10,787 bases of DNA from Clostridiales bacterium (GCA_016285815.1 JAEERN010000029.1:1-10787); one strand, 5' to 3'; shown: positions 1 to 6,546, counted from the stretch's first letter. The notes: a model not told the origin generated them from the letters alone. Made by a program: numbers and translations.

Positions 1-1
1 A

Positions 2-871
2 AGCACCGGGGCCGGGACCGAAGCGCCGCCGGCGCCGGAGCCGCGGACCGTCCGCGCCGTGATCGCCGGCGAGACGGTGGAGCTGCCGCTGGAGGAGCTG
101 ACGGCGCGGGTGACGGCGGCGGAGATGCCGGCGCTGTTCCCGGCCGAGGCGCTGAAGGCCCAGGCGGTGGCGGCGCGGACGTACATCCTCTACCGGGCCG
201 CGCATCCGGTCTCGGGCCACGAGGGGGCGGCGATCTGCGACGACCCGTCCCACTGCTGCGCCGTGGCGGACCGGGCGGCCCTGACGGCCTCGTGGGGCGA
301 GGAGGGAGACGCGTGGTACCGCCGGGTGGAGAGCGCCGCGCGGGCCACGGAAGGACAGATCCTGACCTGGCGGGGCGAGCCGGCGCTGGCGGTGTTCCAC
401 GCCAGCTCGGCCTACGGCACGGCCTCGGCCGAAGAGGCGTGGGGCGCGCCGGTCCCCTATCTGGTCAGCGTGCCCTCGCCGGCGGGCGAGCGGGCCCTTG
501 CCTCGTGGCAGAGCGAAGTCTGCGTCCGCAAGAGCGATCTGGCCGCCTGCTTTTCCGGCCGCCACCCGGAGGCGGTCTTCGACGACGGGCCGTGGATCCG
601 CGCCGCCGCCGTGTCGGCGGGCGGCTACGTCGAGACCGTCTCCGTCGGCGGCGTGACGGTGCCGGGACAGGAGATCCGGACCCTCTGCGGGCTGAAGAGC
701 GCGTGCTTCACCGCCGAGGAGGGGACCGATCTGATCCGCTTCACGGTCCGGGGCTACGGCCACGGCGTCGGGATGAGCCAGTACGGCGCCCGGGCCCTGG
801 CGGAGGAGGGCGCGGACTTTGCCCGGATCCTGGCCTATTACTACCCCGGCACGGAGCTGTCCGCGGCCTGA
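2..871 (+). CDS. SpoIID/LytB domain protein (5' truncated by window edge)
   Basis: The frame is open from base 2, so the true start and any signal peptide lie left of the window; 289 residues are visible. A Pro/Ala/Glu-rich linker (bases 20-46) precedes the domain. GTG at 59 is a poor start because it falls inside the first conserved strand. Numbering from that codon, AAEMP carries the expected catalytic Glu22, followed by EALKAQAVAARTY. H54-x5-C60-x4-H65-C66 fits the zinc site described for clostridial SpoIID. FHASSAYGTASAEEAWG, PYLVSV and the C-terminal GYGHGVGMSQYGA...YYPG are family hallmarks. SpoIID is a membrane-anchored lytic transglycosylase that cleaves denuded glycan strands during forespore engulfment. 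Vegetative LytB-type relatives share the domain. The right-hand neighbour is a convergent UroD-like gene, not spoIIQ or spoIIID, so true spoIID identity is unproven. Domain call very sure; exact role moderate. Confidence 0.93.
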   Translation, partial: STGAGTEAPPAPEPRTVRAVIAGETVELPLEELTARVTAAEMPALFPAEALKAQAVAARTYILYRAAHPVSGHEGAAICDDPSHCCAVADRAALTASWGEEGDAWYRRVESAARATEGQILTWRGEPALAVFHASSAYGTASAEEAWGAPVPYLVSVPSPAGERALASWQSEVCVRKSDLAACFSGRHPEAVFDDGPWIRAAAVSAGGYVETVSVGGVTVPGQEIRTLCGLKSACFTAEEGTDLIRFTVRGYGHGVGMSQYGARALAEEGADFARILAYYYPGTELSAA

Positions 872-886
872 GCGCCGCCCGGGACA

Positions 887-924
887 GAAAACGGCCCGCG
901 CCCACGATCCGTGGGCGCGGGCCG
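887..924 (-). terminator. Rho-independent terminator of the UroD-like gene
   Basis: A perfect 14-bp G+C-rich stem (892-905 with 911-924) closes on a 5-nt loop. On the minus strand it is followed by TTTTC (complement of 887-891), so it terminates the leftward UroD-like gene ending at 946. On the plus side there is no T run, so it would at most be a weak stop or 3' end protector for the SpoIID-domain mRNA. Confidence 0.85.
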
Positions 925-945
925 GGCCGCGTTCCGGGAAAGAGA

Positions 946-1920
946 TCACCGGGCTTCGGGGCCGGGATAGATCCCCTCGCGCCACCAGATGTCCTGCATC
1001 AGCGCGTAGCGCGCCAGCGACATGCCGGTGTAGACGCAGTTGGAGGTGGCGAACACGTAACCCGCGCCGCGGGCCATGCCCTGGCGCAGGGCGCGGCGCA
1101 CGTCCGCGGCCACCTCTTCGTCGGTCCCGGTCTGGAGCAGACCGCAGTTCACGTTGCCGATCAGGGCCACCTTGTCGCCGTAGAGACGGCTGACCTCGCC
1201 CAGGTCCACGCCGCCCTGGGGGTCGAGGCTGTGGATGGCGTCCGGCCCGCACTGGACCATCTGGTCCACGATGGGCATGATGTTCCCGTCGGTGTGCTTG
1301 ATGCTGTAAAAGCCCAGGGCACGGTACGCGTCGAGGGAGGCCTTGAGATAGGGGGCGATGAACTCGGCGAACATGTCGGGTGTGAAGAAGGGGTTCACGT
1401 TGAAGCAATAGTCCGAGCAGAGGGCGAAGCCGTCGAGCAGGTGGCCCCGGCGGTCCAGCTCTTCGGCTTCGGCGAGACAGCGGTCCAGATTGCGGCGGGC
1501 CTCGGCGTGGACGTCCTCCGGCTCTTCGTAGAGCCGGGCGGTGAAGTCCACCATGTCGTTGCCGTCCGGCATGGCGAAGGTGGGGTCCCCGTGGGCCATG
1601 AGGAAGAACTCGTCGCCGCTCTTCTCGCGGATGGTCTCGTAAAGGCGGATCCGCGTGTCCATGTCGTAGGGGTTGGCGTGGACGAAGATGGCGCTGTGGT
1701 GGAAGCGCCGGGCGGTGTCGATGAAGAGGTCGGCCTCGTCGTCGATGTGGGCCTGTTTTTCCCGGGCGCTCATCTGCTTCCACTGATGATACGAGCGGTG
1801 GTCGGGGTGGACCTTGCCGAAGGCCTCCATGGTCAGATAGAAGACCAGCTCGAAGGTCGGCACCCGGCCGCCGATGGGTTCGCGGCGCAGGGTCCGGATA
1901 AAGCGTTCGCGTTCTGTCAT
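946..1920 (-). CDS. Uroporphyrinogen decarboxylase (UroD/MtaA) family protein, not HemE
   Basis: 324 residues, starting at ATG 1920-1918 with AAGGAG nine bases upstream (1930-1935). The frame continues further upstream but would cross the promoter. The N-terminus (MTERERFIRTLRREP) is typical of UroD-superfamily proteins in anaerobic Clostridia. SIKHTDGNIMPIVDQM (residues 206-221), AIHSLDPQGGVDLGEV (228-243), ALIGNVNCGLL (252-262) and SNCVYTGM (293-300) match the C-terminal half of the TIM-barrel fold. The RQAGRY-type substrate motif of true HemE is absent. H209 and C295 are plausible metal ligands by analogy with the His...Cys zinc site of MtaA-type corrinoid methyltransferases, but the HxC pair is here H-T-D. 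It is cytosolic, with no signal or membrane segment. Likely a methyl-transfer or demethylation enzyme of unknown substrate. It is monocistronic, convergent with the SpoIID-domain gene and divergent from the GH28-like gene. Family sure; reaction unknown. Confidence 0.92.
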   Translation of the reverse strand: MTERERFIRTLRREPIGGRVPTFELVFYLTMEAFGKVHPDHRSYHQWKQMSAREKQAHIDDEADLFIDTARRFHHSAIFVHANPYDMDTRIRLYETIREKSGDEFFLMAHGDPTFAMPDGNDMVDFTARLYEEPEDVHAEARRNLDRCLAEAEELDRRGHLLDGFALCSDYCFNVNPFFTPDMFAEFIAPYLKASLDAYRALGFYSIKHTDGNIMPIVDQMVQCGPDAIHSLDPQGGVDLGEVSRLYGDKVALIGNVNCGLLQTGTDEEVAADVRRALRQGMARGAGYVFATSNCVYTGMSLARYALMQDIWWREGIYPGPEAR

Positions 1921-1954
1921 GCGGATCGTCTCCTTGCCGTCGTTTTCTGACCCT

Positions 1955-1983
1955 ATTGTAGCACAAAAGTTCCCGCGCCGCAA
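1955..1983 (-). promoter_or_regulatory. Putative sigma-A promoter of the UroD-like gene
   Basis: Read on the minus strand, TACAAT (1960-1955) lies 17 bases after TTGCGG (1983-1978). The -10 is good and the -35 matches only TTG. The -35 sits inside the left arm of the 1972-2024 inverted repeat, so anything bound there should block this promoter. The leader to the ATG at 1920 would be about 30 nt and contains the AAGGAG site. Confidence 0.6.
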
Positions 1984-2024
1984 GGCCGGGCGGAGACCTT
2001 TTCCGCCCGGCCTTGCGGCGCGGG
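1972..2024. repeat. Perfect 23-bp inverted repeat between divergent promoters
   Basis: The arms 1972-1994 and 2002-2024 are perfectly complementary, with a 7-base centre (GACCTTT). The element overlaps the leftward -35 and ends one base before the rightward -35 at 2026. Placement between two divergent start regions argues against a plain terminator and for an operator or cruciform. On the minus strand the hairpin is followed by a short TTTT run, so a degenerate terminator origin is also possible. The outer part resembles a hairpin at 3782-3831. Confidence 0.85.
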
Positions 2025-2025
2025 G

Positions 2026-2054
2026 TTGCAAACGGCCGGAAAGCGTGGTACAAT
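2026..2054 (+). promoter_or_regulatory. Sigma-A promoter of the GH28-like gene
   Basis: TTGCAA (2026-2031), a 17-base spacer and TACAAT (2049-2054). Both hexamers are close to consensus and the spacing is ideal. Transcription would begin near 2061, giving a leader of about 27 nt that contains the ribosome binding site. The -35 abuts the inverted repeat at 1972-2024. Confidence 0.8.
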
Positions 2055-2073
2055 GGCGCCGAGACGACACGAC

Positions 2074-2080
2074 AGGAGGA
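2074..2080 (+). promoter_or_regulatory. Ribosome binding site fixing the GH28-like start
   Basis: AGGAGGA lies seven bases before ATG 2088. The frame is open upstream to 2013, but that would place the start before the promoter -35, so 2088 is preferred. Confidence 0.85.
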
Positions 2081-2087
2081 CCTCCCC

Positions 2088-3644
2088 ATGCTCAGGATCC
2101 CATCCATCCCCGCGGGCGAGCCCGTCGACGCCGACGGCGCGCCGGGCGGCTTTTCCGATCCGGCCCTTCGGAAGAAGGCCCCCGTCTTCACCGGATACCG
2201 CGTCACGCTCAACGGGCGCGAGGCGCCGCTCCACGCGGCCCGGGTCTCCGCCGTTTCCTACAATACCGTCTGGCCCGGCTTCCAGAGGCCCGCGGACCAG
2301 ACGGAGATCGCCCCCTTCCTCTCCTTTGAGGCCGACGAGCCCGTCGAGGTCCGCGTCGCGCTGGACCGCGCGCCGGAAGAGGCGGTCGTGCGGCCGCTGT
2401 CCGAGGGCATCGTGCCGGAGATCCGCGGCCGCGAGCTTTGCTTCACCGTCTCCCGCCCGGGCCAGTACACCGTGGAGGCGGACGGATATCACCGCGCCCT
2501 GCACCTGTTCGTCAACCCGCCCCGGGACTGGGACGTCGATCCAGACGACCCGAACGTCCTCTACTACGGCCCCGGCGTCCACTGCGTGGGCGGCGTCCTG
2601 CTGAAGAGCGGCCAGACGGTCTACGTCGACCGGGAGGCCGTGGTCTACGGGGCCTTCGCCGCGCTGGGGCAGAGGGACGTGCGCATCTGCGGCTACGGCG
2701 TCATCGACGGCAGCTGGGAGCACCGCGTCACCGGCCACGGCTTTTATCTCACCTGCCGCGACCGCATTCTGCCCGAGCAGGACGAGCACGGGCTGCTGGC
2801 CTTTCTCTACCGGCAGAACATCCTGTGGGGGAACGTTCGCTTCCTCAACTGCGAGAACGTTCGGCTGGAGGGCGTCACACTGCGGGACTCCGCCTCGTTC
2901 AGCGTCATCCCCGGCGGCTGCCGCGGCGTTTTCATCGACAACGTCAAGACCATCGGCATGTGGCGCTATAACTCCGACGGCATCGACATCATCAATTCCC
3001 GGGACTGCGTGGTGCGGCACAGCTTCCTGCGGGATTTCGACGACTGTATGGTCGTCAAGGGCACCATGGGCTACGACACGCTCAACAACGAGGACATCCT
3101 CGTCGAGGACTGCGTGATCTGGTGCGACTGGGGCCGGGCGCTGGAGATCGGCGCGGAGACCTGCGCGCCGGAATACCGCGGCATCGTCTTCCGGGACTGC
3201 GACGTGATCCACGGGGCCCACGTCGATCTGGACCTGCAGCATCACAACCACGCCCTGCTGCACGACATCCTCTTCGACGACATCCGCATCGAGTACAGCC
3301 GTTACCAGCAGCCCAGCGTCTATCAGCACGATATGACCGCCCCTTACGACCCGCCGGCGGAGTTCGAGCCCCCCGTCCCCTTCGGCATCTTCATCTGCGG
3401 CTCCGGCGCCTTCTGCGAGGACTACCGCAACGGCTGCGTCCGGGACGTCACCTTCCGCCGCATCCAGCTCCTGACGGAGCCCGGCGTGCCCGACCCGATC
3501 CCGACCTTCCGCGGACTGGACGAGGCGCACGACGTGCGCGGCGTGGTCATCGAGGATCTCACCGTCAACGGGAAAAAGATCCGCACCCTCGCGGAGGCGC
3601 ACGTGAGGGCCAACGAGTTCGTCCGGGACCTGCAGATCCGCTGA
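2088..3644 (+). CDS. Right-handed beta-helix, glycoside hydrolase family 28-like protein
   Basis: 518 residues with no signal peptide or membrane segment. Residues about 30-145 form a beta-rich N-terminal domain ending in HLFVNPPRDW. YYGPGVHCVGG (159-169) and LLKSGQTVYVDREAVVYGA (171-189) open the beta-helix, with strand repeats to about residue 500. The core N295-S-D297-G-I-D and F317-D318-D319-C reproduces the three catalytic Asp of polygalacturonases, including the 21-residue spacing between D297 and D318. The GHG and RIK motifs of classical GH28 are missing: the equivalent stretch reads CDWGRALEIGAET (346-358). The substrate is therefore probably not plain polygalacturonan, and a cytosolic exo-acting glycosidase on an imported uronic-acid-containing oligosaccharide is a reasonable guess. 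GH49-like or non-catalytic beta-helix proteins are alternatives. It is monocistronic, with its own promoter and terminator. Fold and clan sure; substrate unknown. Confidence 0.88.
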   Translation: MLRIPSIPAGEPVDADGAPGGFSDPALRKKAPVFTGYRVTLNGREAPLHAARVSAVSYNTVWPGFQRPADQTEIAPFLSFEADEPVEVRVALDRAPEEAVVRPLSEGIVPEIRGRELCFTVSRPGQYTVEADGYHRALHLFVNPPRDWDVDPDDPNVLYYGPGVHCVGGVLLKSGQTVYVDREAVVYGAFAALGQRDVRICGYGVIDGSWEHRVTGHGFYLTCRDRILPEQDEHGLLAFLYRQNILWGNVRFLNCENVRLEGVTLRDSASFSVIPGGCRGVFIDNVKTIGMWRYNSDGIDIINSRDCVVRHSFLRDFDDCMVVKGTMGYDTLNNEDILVEDCVIWCDWGRALEIGAETCAPEYRGIVFRDCDVIHGAHVDLDLQHHNHALLHDILFDDIRIEYSRYQQPSVYQHDMTAPYDPPAEFEPPVPFGIFICGSGAFCEDYRNGCVRDVTFRRIQLLTEPGVPDPIPTFRGLDEAHDVRGVVIEDLTVNGKKIRTLAEAHVRANEFVRDLQIR

Positions 3645-3707
3645 ACGCGCCGCACGGACGCGCCCGCCCCGGAGCGCGCTCCGACCCCGCGCAGAATCGA
3701 AAAGCAC

Positions 3708-3748
3708 GGCGATCCGCCCGCGTCTCCGGGCGGACCGCCTCTTTTTTT
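3708..3748 (+). terminator. Rho-independent terminator of the GH28-like gene
   Basis: A 13-bp stem (3708-3720 with 3727-3739, one A:C mismatch) and a 6-base loop, followed by TC and seven Ts (3742-3748). It begins 64 bases after the stop codon at 3644. Confidence 0.9.
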
Positions 3749-3779
3749 GCGCGGCGCAGAGACCGTCCGCGCAAAAAAA
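3742..3779. repeat. Inverted repeat joining the two convergent terminators
   Basis: T7GCGCGG (3742-3754) pairs perfectly with CCGCGCA7 (3767-3779) around a 12-base loop. The T7 is also the U-tract of the rightward terminator, and the A7 supplies the U-tract of the leftward one. Confidence 0.8.
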
Positions 3780-3825
3780 GACCCGCGCCGCAAGGAGGAT
3801 CTTGAAGAAGCTCTCTGCGGCGCGG
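3773..3825 (-). terminator. Rho-independent terminator of the DUF2975/HTH/DUF4173 operon
   Basis: On the minus strand, a 10-bp stem (3825-3816 with 3792-3783) encloses 23 bases and is followed after three bases by seven Ts (complement of 3773-3779). It lies 27 bases past the DUF4173 stop. The long loop is unusual but may fold further. Confidence 0.78.
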
Positions 3826-3831
3826 TGTTGC
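3782..3831. repeat. Hairpin element related to the inverted repeat at 1972
   Basis: Bases 3782-3795 are identical to 1972-1985 (14 of 14). Bases 3816-3832 match 2013-2029 at 16 of 17. Only the interior differs, in both length and sequence. This suggests two members of a small hairpin repeat family, or conversion between terminator-like elements. Confidence 0.6.
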
Positions 3832-3851
3832 TGTCGAAAAAGGGGGGGGGA

Positions 3852-5819
3852 TCAGTGGCCGGAATAGGGGAAGGCCGTCTGCAGCTTGAACCCGCTGCTG
3901 CGGTCGCCGGACAGGACCGCCTCGGTCACGGCGGCCGACTGGTCCAGCTTCATCACCAGACGGCCCGGCACTTCGTACAGCGGTCCGTCCGGCTCGGTCT
4001 GGACCGAGAGGGCGACGGTGAAGACCGTTCCGGGCGCGGCGCCGCCCAGATCCTCGGGCAGGATGTCGAAACGGACCGGCGAGTCCAGCGGGCTCCCGTC
4101 GGCGCACTCGGCGCCCTGGGAGGAGACGAGGCGGCCGTCGATGGAAAAGGCGCAGGAGACCCCGTAGATCTTGTCGTCGGAGGAGAGAGACACCGAGAGG
4201 ACGGCCGAGCCGTCTTCGGCGATCTGCGGCGCGAGGGCGCCGCTTTCGGTCAGATAGCCGCCGCGCCGCAAAGCGGTGACGGCCCTGGCGCGGGGCTGGC
4301 TCCAGCTCCAGATCGTGGCCGGCTCGGACAGATCCGAGGCGATCCCGCGGAGCGCGGCCCCGGCGCGGCTGCGGAGCCGGGGCGAGGTCCGGCCGTCCGC
4401 GCTGAGGCGGAGCAGGGCGGGCACCGCACCCTCGCCGGTCTCCTGCAGCAGATCCACGTCCGGATCGGCGATGCGGCCGGCCAGATAGGCGCCGACGTTG
4501 TAGTCCGAGACGGCGCCGTCCAGATCGCAGAGAGACACGCCGGCCAGCGCGATCACGGCCACCGCCGCGACAACGCCCACCAGCGGCAGGCGCCGGACGA
4601 ACTGTTTGACCAGCACCGCCAGGAAGCACAGCGCCAGCGCCAGCATGAACACGCTGGTCAGCACGCGCAGCCGCGTCAGGCCGAAGACGTCGATGTAGAG
4701 CAGCATCTTGGACAGTGCCGTGGCGATGAGGATCAGCGTGAACACCGAGTAGACCGAAACGTAGGTCCGCACCAGCGGCGCGCCCGGACGGCGGCGGCGC
4801 ACGAACAGCGTCGCGATCAGGATCATCAGCGCGTTGATCACCGCCACGGCGCACAGCTCGAAGAACCCTTCCCGGGCATAGGCGGAATAGAGCATGCCGT
4901 CCGGCTTGGCGCCGGAGAAGGCCATGACGTAGTTGCCGAACTGGGAGAAGAAGAAGAGGACGTAGACGATCAGCGCGGGGGTCAGCGCCGCGGCGGCCAC
5001 GGCGCCTGGCGCGAAGCGCATCCGGCCGGCGGCGCGGCGGCAGGCCTCCGGCCCCATGGCCGCGGAGCGCAGACCGCGGGACGCGGCGAACAGCAGGCCG
5101 AACAGATACATGGCCAGCGGGACGCCGAACAGGACGCTGAAGACCTGGCCCGGCACCTTTTCCAGATCGAAGATCACCAGCTTGGACAGCAGGCCGGAGA
5201 ACGCGCCGTCGTAGGACAGCAGCGCGATGATCGCCGCCGTGGGGGCGACGGCCAGCACCAGGCCCAACAGGATCCAGAGCGCCGTCTTGCCGCCGCGGCC
5301 CCGGCCGTTCCGGGCGAACATGGCGCGGAACAGGACCCCCATGGAGGGGAAGGGCAGCACGAAGGCGGCCTTGAGGAACTCAAACACGGCCAGCTCGCCG
5401 GGGAACCCCTCGGCAGACCCCGCCAGCGCGCAGAAGACCCAATAGACGTACAGCACCGCGCAGGCCATGGCGTCCAGCACCCGCACCGCGGGGATGGCGG
5501 TGACCGCGATCCCCGCGGCCAGCGCCGCGCCCAGCAGGGGCAGGATCACGGCCTTGGCCGTGACGCGGCGGCCGCGGGAGAAGACGAACAGCGCCGAGAT
5601 GAGGTACACGCCCAGCGTGACCAGCGCCGCGCCCAGCGGCTTTTCCCAGACGGCGAGGACCCGCATGACCAGATATCCGGCCAGCAAAGCCAGCCAGGCC
5701 GCGGCGATCTCCGCCGCGGTGAAGCGGGCGGGAGCGGGAGCCGGAGCGGGGGCAGGAGCCGGAGCGGCCTGCTCCGGCGGAACGGCCGGCACGGCCGGCA
5801 CAGAAGCGTTGGTTTCCAT
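3852..5819 (-). CDS. DUF4173 (DUF4153-type) polytopic membrane protein
   Basis: 655 residues, last gene of the leftward operon. ATG at 5819 is preceded by AAGGAAGG (5838-5831) at 11-base spacing. Order of parts: a cytosolic Ala/Pro-rich tail with six AP units (residues 19-30); about ten hydrophobic segments from residue 36 to 430; then a soluble C-terminal region (about 435-655), probably extracytoplasmic. Family signatures are AYAREGFFELCAVAVINALM (313-332), SKMLLYIDVFGLTRLRVLTS (370-389), the region with FVRRLPLV, and YNVGAYLAGRIADPDVDLLQ (440-459) followed by ETGEGAVPALLRL. The biochemical role of the family is unknown to me. The C-terminal domain ends in a beta-rich section (about 536-628) that looks like an added sandwich. 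The upstream HTH and DUF2975 genes suggest an envelope function under local control. Family confident; function none assigned. Confidence 0.9.
   Translation of the reverse strand: METNASVPAVPAVPPEQAAPAPAPAPAPAPARFTAAEIAAAWLALLAGYLVMRVLAVWEKPLGAALVTLGVYLISALFVFSRGRRVTAKAVILPLLGAALAAGIAVTAIPAVRVLDAMACAVLYVYWVFCALAGSAEGFPGELAVFEFLKAAFVLPFPSMGVLFRAMFARNGRGRGGKTALWILLGLVLAVAPTAAIIALLSYDGAFSGLLSKLVIFDLEKVPGQVFSVLFGVPLAMYLFGLLFAASRGLRSAAMGPEACRRAAGRMRFAPGAVAAAALTPALIVYVLFFFSQFGNYVMAFSGAKPDGMLYSAYAREGFFELCAVAVINALMILIATLFVRRRRPGAPLVRTYVSVYSVFTLILIATALSKMLLYIDVFGLTRLRVLTSVFMLALALCFLAVLVKQFVRRLPLVGVVAAVAVIALAGVSLCDLDGAVSDYNVGAYLAGRIADPDVDLLQETGEGAVPALLRLSADGRTSPRLRSRAGAALRGIASDLSEPATIWSWSQPRARAVTALRRGGYLTESGALAPQIAEDGSAVLSVSLSSDDKIYGVSCAFSIDGRLVSSQGAECADGSPLDSPVRFDILPEDLGGAAPGTVFTVALSVQTEPDGPLYEVPGRLVMKLDQSAAVTEAVLSGDRSSGFKLQTAFPYSGH
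5730..5765 (-). repeat. Ala-Pro codon repeat in the DUF4173 N-terminus
   Basis: Six consecutive GCN-CCN codon pairs encode (AP)6 at residues 19-30. The units vary at third positions, so this is a diverged low-complexity linker, not a clean slippage tract. It forms a stiff cytosolic spacer before the first membrane segment. Confidence 0.85.
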
Positions 5820-5839
5820 AAGAAAAGGTTCCTTCCTTT

Positions 5840-6067
5840 CTATTCTTCCGGGGACGGGTCGGCGCCGTCGGGACGGTATTCGATGATGTCCCCCGCCGAA
5901 CAGTCCAAAGCGCGGCAGATGGCGTCCAGCGTTGAGAACCGGATGGCCTTCGCCTTGTTGTTTTTCAGGATCGAGAGGTTGGCCAGCGTGATGCCGACGC
6001 GGCTGCTCAGCTCGCCCAGCGACATCTTCCGCTTTGCCATGATGACGTCGAGGTTCAAAACGATCAT
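5840..6067 (-). CDS. Small XRE/Cro-CI-type HTH regulator, YozG-like
   Basis: 75 residues. The ATG at 6067 opens MIVLNLDVIMAKRKM, the normal N-terminus of this compact family. A longer reading of the frame would overlap the upstream gene. The SD is weak (AGGGAT just upstream). The whole protein is one five-helix DNA-binding domain: MSLGELSSRVGITLANLSIL (15-34) is the helix-turn-helix, and RFSTLDAICRALDCSAGDII (43-62) is the family-typical end, with a short acidic tail. It sits 20 nt after DUF2975 and 20 nt before DUF4173. In Bacillus subtilis the comparable pair is yoaS (DUF2975) and yozG, and linkage of a DUF2975 gene to this regulator is common in Firmicutes. It probably binds its own operon promoter near 6583-6611 and controls the two membrane proteins. 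A single short domain implies action as a dimer. Confidence 0.93.
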   Translation of the reverse strand: MIVLNLDVIMAKRKMSLGELSSRVGITLANLSILKNNKAKAIRFSTLDAICRALDCSAGDIIEYRPDGADPSPEE

Positions 6068-6087
6068 GGGGATCCCTGCCGTTCCGT

Positions 6088-6546
6088 TCAGACCGTGAAG
6101 TCGTTTTCCTTCTTGATCTCCGTTCCGGCGGCGACCACGTCGGCCACCACCAGAAGCGCGATGCCGAGGAACAGCGCCGCGAAGGCGACCCCGGCGGAGA
6201 TCAGGAAGAACTTGGCCAACAGCGCGAAGACGCCGCACTCGACGAAGCAGCAGACCGCCAGAAGCTGGATGAAGACGGCGCTGGGCGATACGAAGATCAA
6301 CCCCTTTTTCACCCGCCGCAGAAGCCCCAGCATCAGGATCCCGGCAAAAAAGCCGGGCGCCAGCGCGCAGTAGCACAGGATCAGCACCGGCGTGAAGCTC
6401 GACGAAACGGCGGGCGAGGCGTACTCCGCCAGATACCCCTTCAGAAGATACGGCAGCAGCGCGGCCAGCGCGCCCAGCCCTCCCAGCAGCAGCCAGGTCA
6501 GGACCTGCGACAGCAGGACCCGGCCTTTGGTCCCGGACTCATTCAT
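6088..6546 (-). CDS. DUF2975 family membrane protein
   Basis: 152 residues, first gene of the leftward operon. ATG at 6546, with GGGAGGA (6561-6555) eight bases upstream. Four hydrophobic segments: about 11-36, 51-75, 88-111 and 113-139. The loop after segment two, GLLRRVKKGLIFVSPSAVFI (74-93), corresponds to the family signature in which a Gly/Phe pair precedes a Ser/Asn and a hydrophobic stretch. The C-terminal ENDFTV resembles the usual acidic end with a terminal hydrophobic triplet. The family's function is not known. Its near-constant partner is a small HTH regulator, present here 20 nt downstream. It may act as a membrane sensor or sequestering partner for that regulator (inference from linkage only). 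Confidence 0.88.
   Translation of the reverse strand: MNESGTKGRVLLSQVLTWLLLGGLGALAALLPYLLKGYLAEYASPAVSSSFTPVLILCYCALAPGFFAGILMLGLLRRVKKGLIFVSPSAVFIQLLAVCCFVECGVFALLAKFFLISAGVAFAALFLGIALLVVADVVAAGTEIKKENDFTV

Noticed and set aside
292..1950. Long plus-strand open frame across the SpoIID-domain and UroD-like genes
   Set aside because: It overlaps two genes with clear family motifs. Its product is Arg/Gly-rich or low-complexity with no domain, as expected for shadow frames in GC-rich DNA.
3670..3683. 14-base perfect palindrome CGGAGCGCGCTCCG downstream of the GH28-like gene
   Set aside because: Short and pure G+C-rich in a GC-rich spacer, with no T run or promoter beside it; easily chance.
1953..3707. 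584-codon minus-strand frame opposite the GH28-like gene
   Set aside because: It runs through the promoter region and terminator zone, has no recognisable domain and its Asp/Val/Ala-rich composition mirrors the coding strand.
3747..6098. 783-codon plus-strand frame opposite the membrane operon
   Set aside because: A Gln/Arg/Gly-rich product, antisense to three genes with solid membrane or HTH signatures; it begins inside the terminator hairpins.
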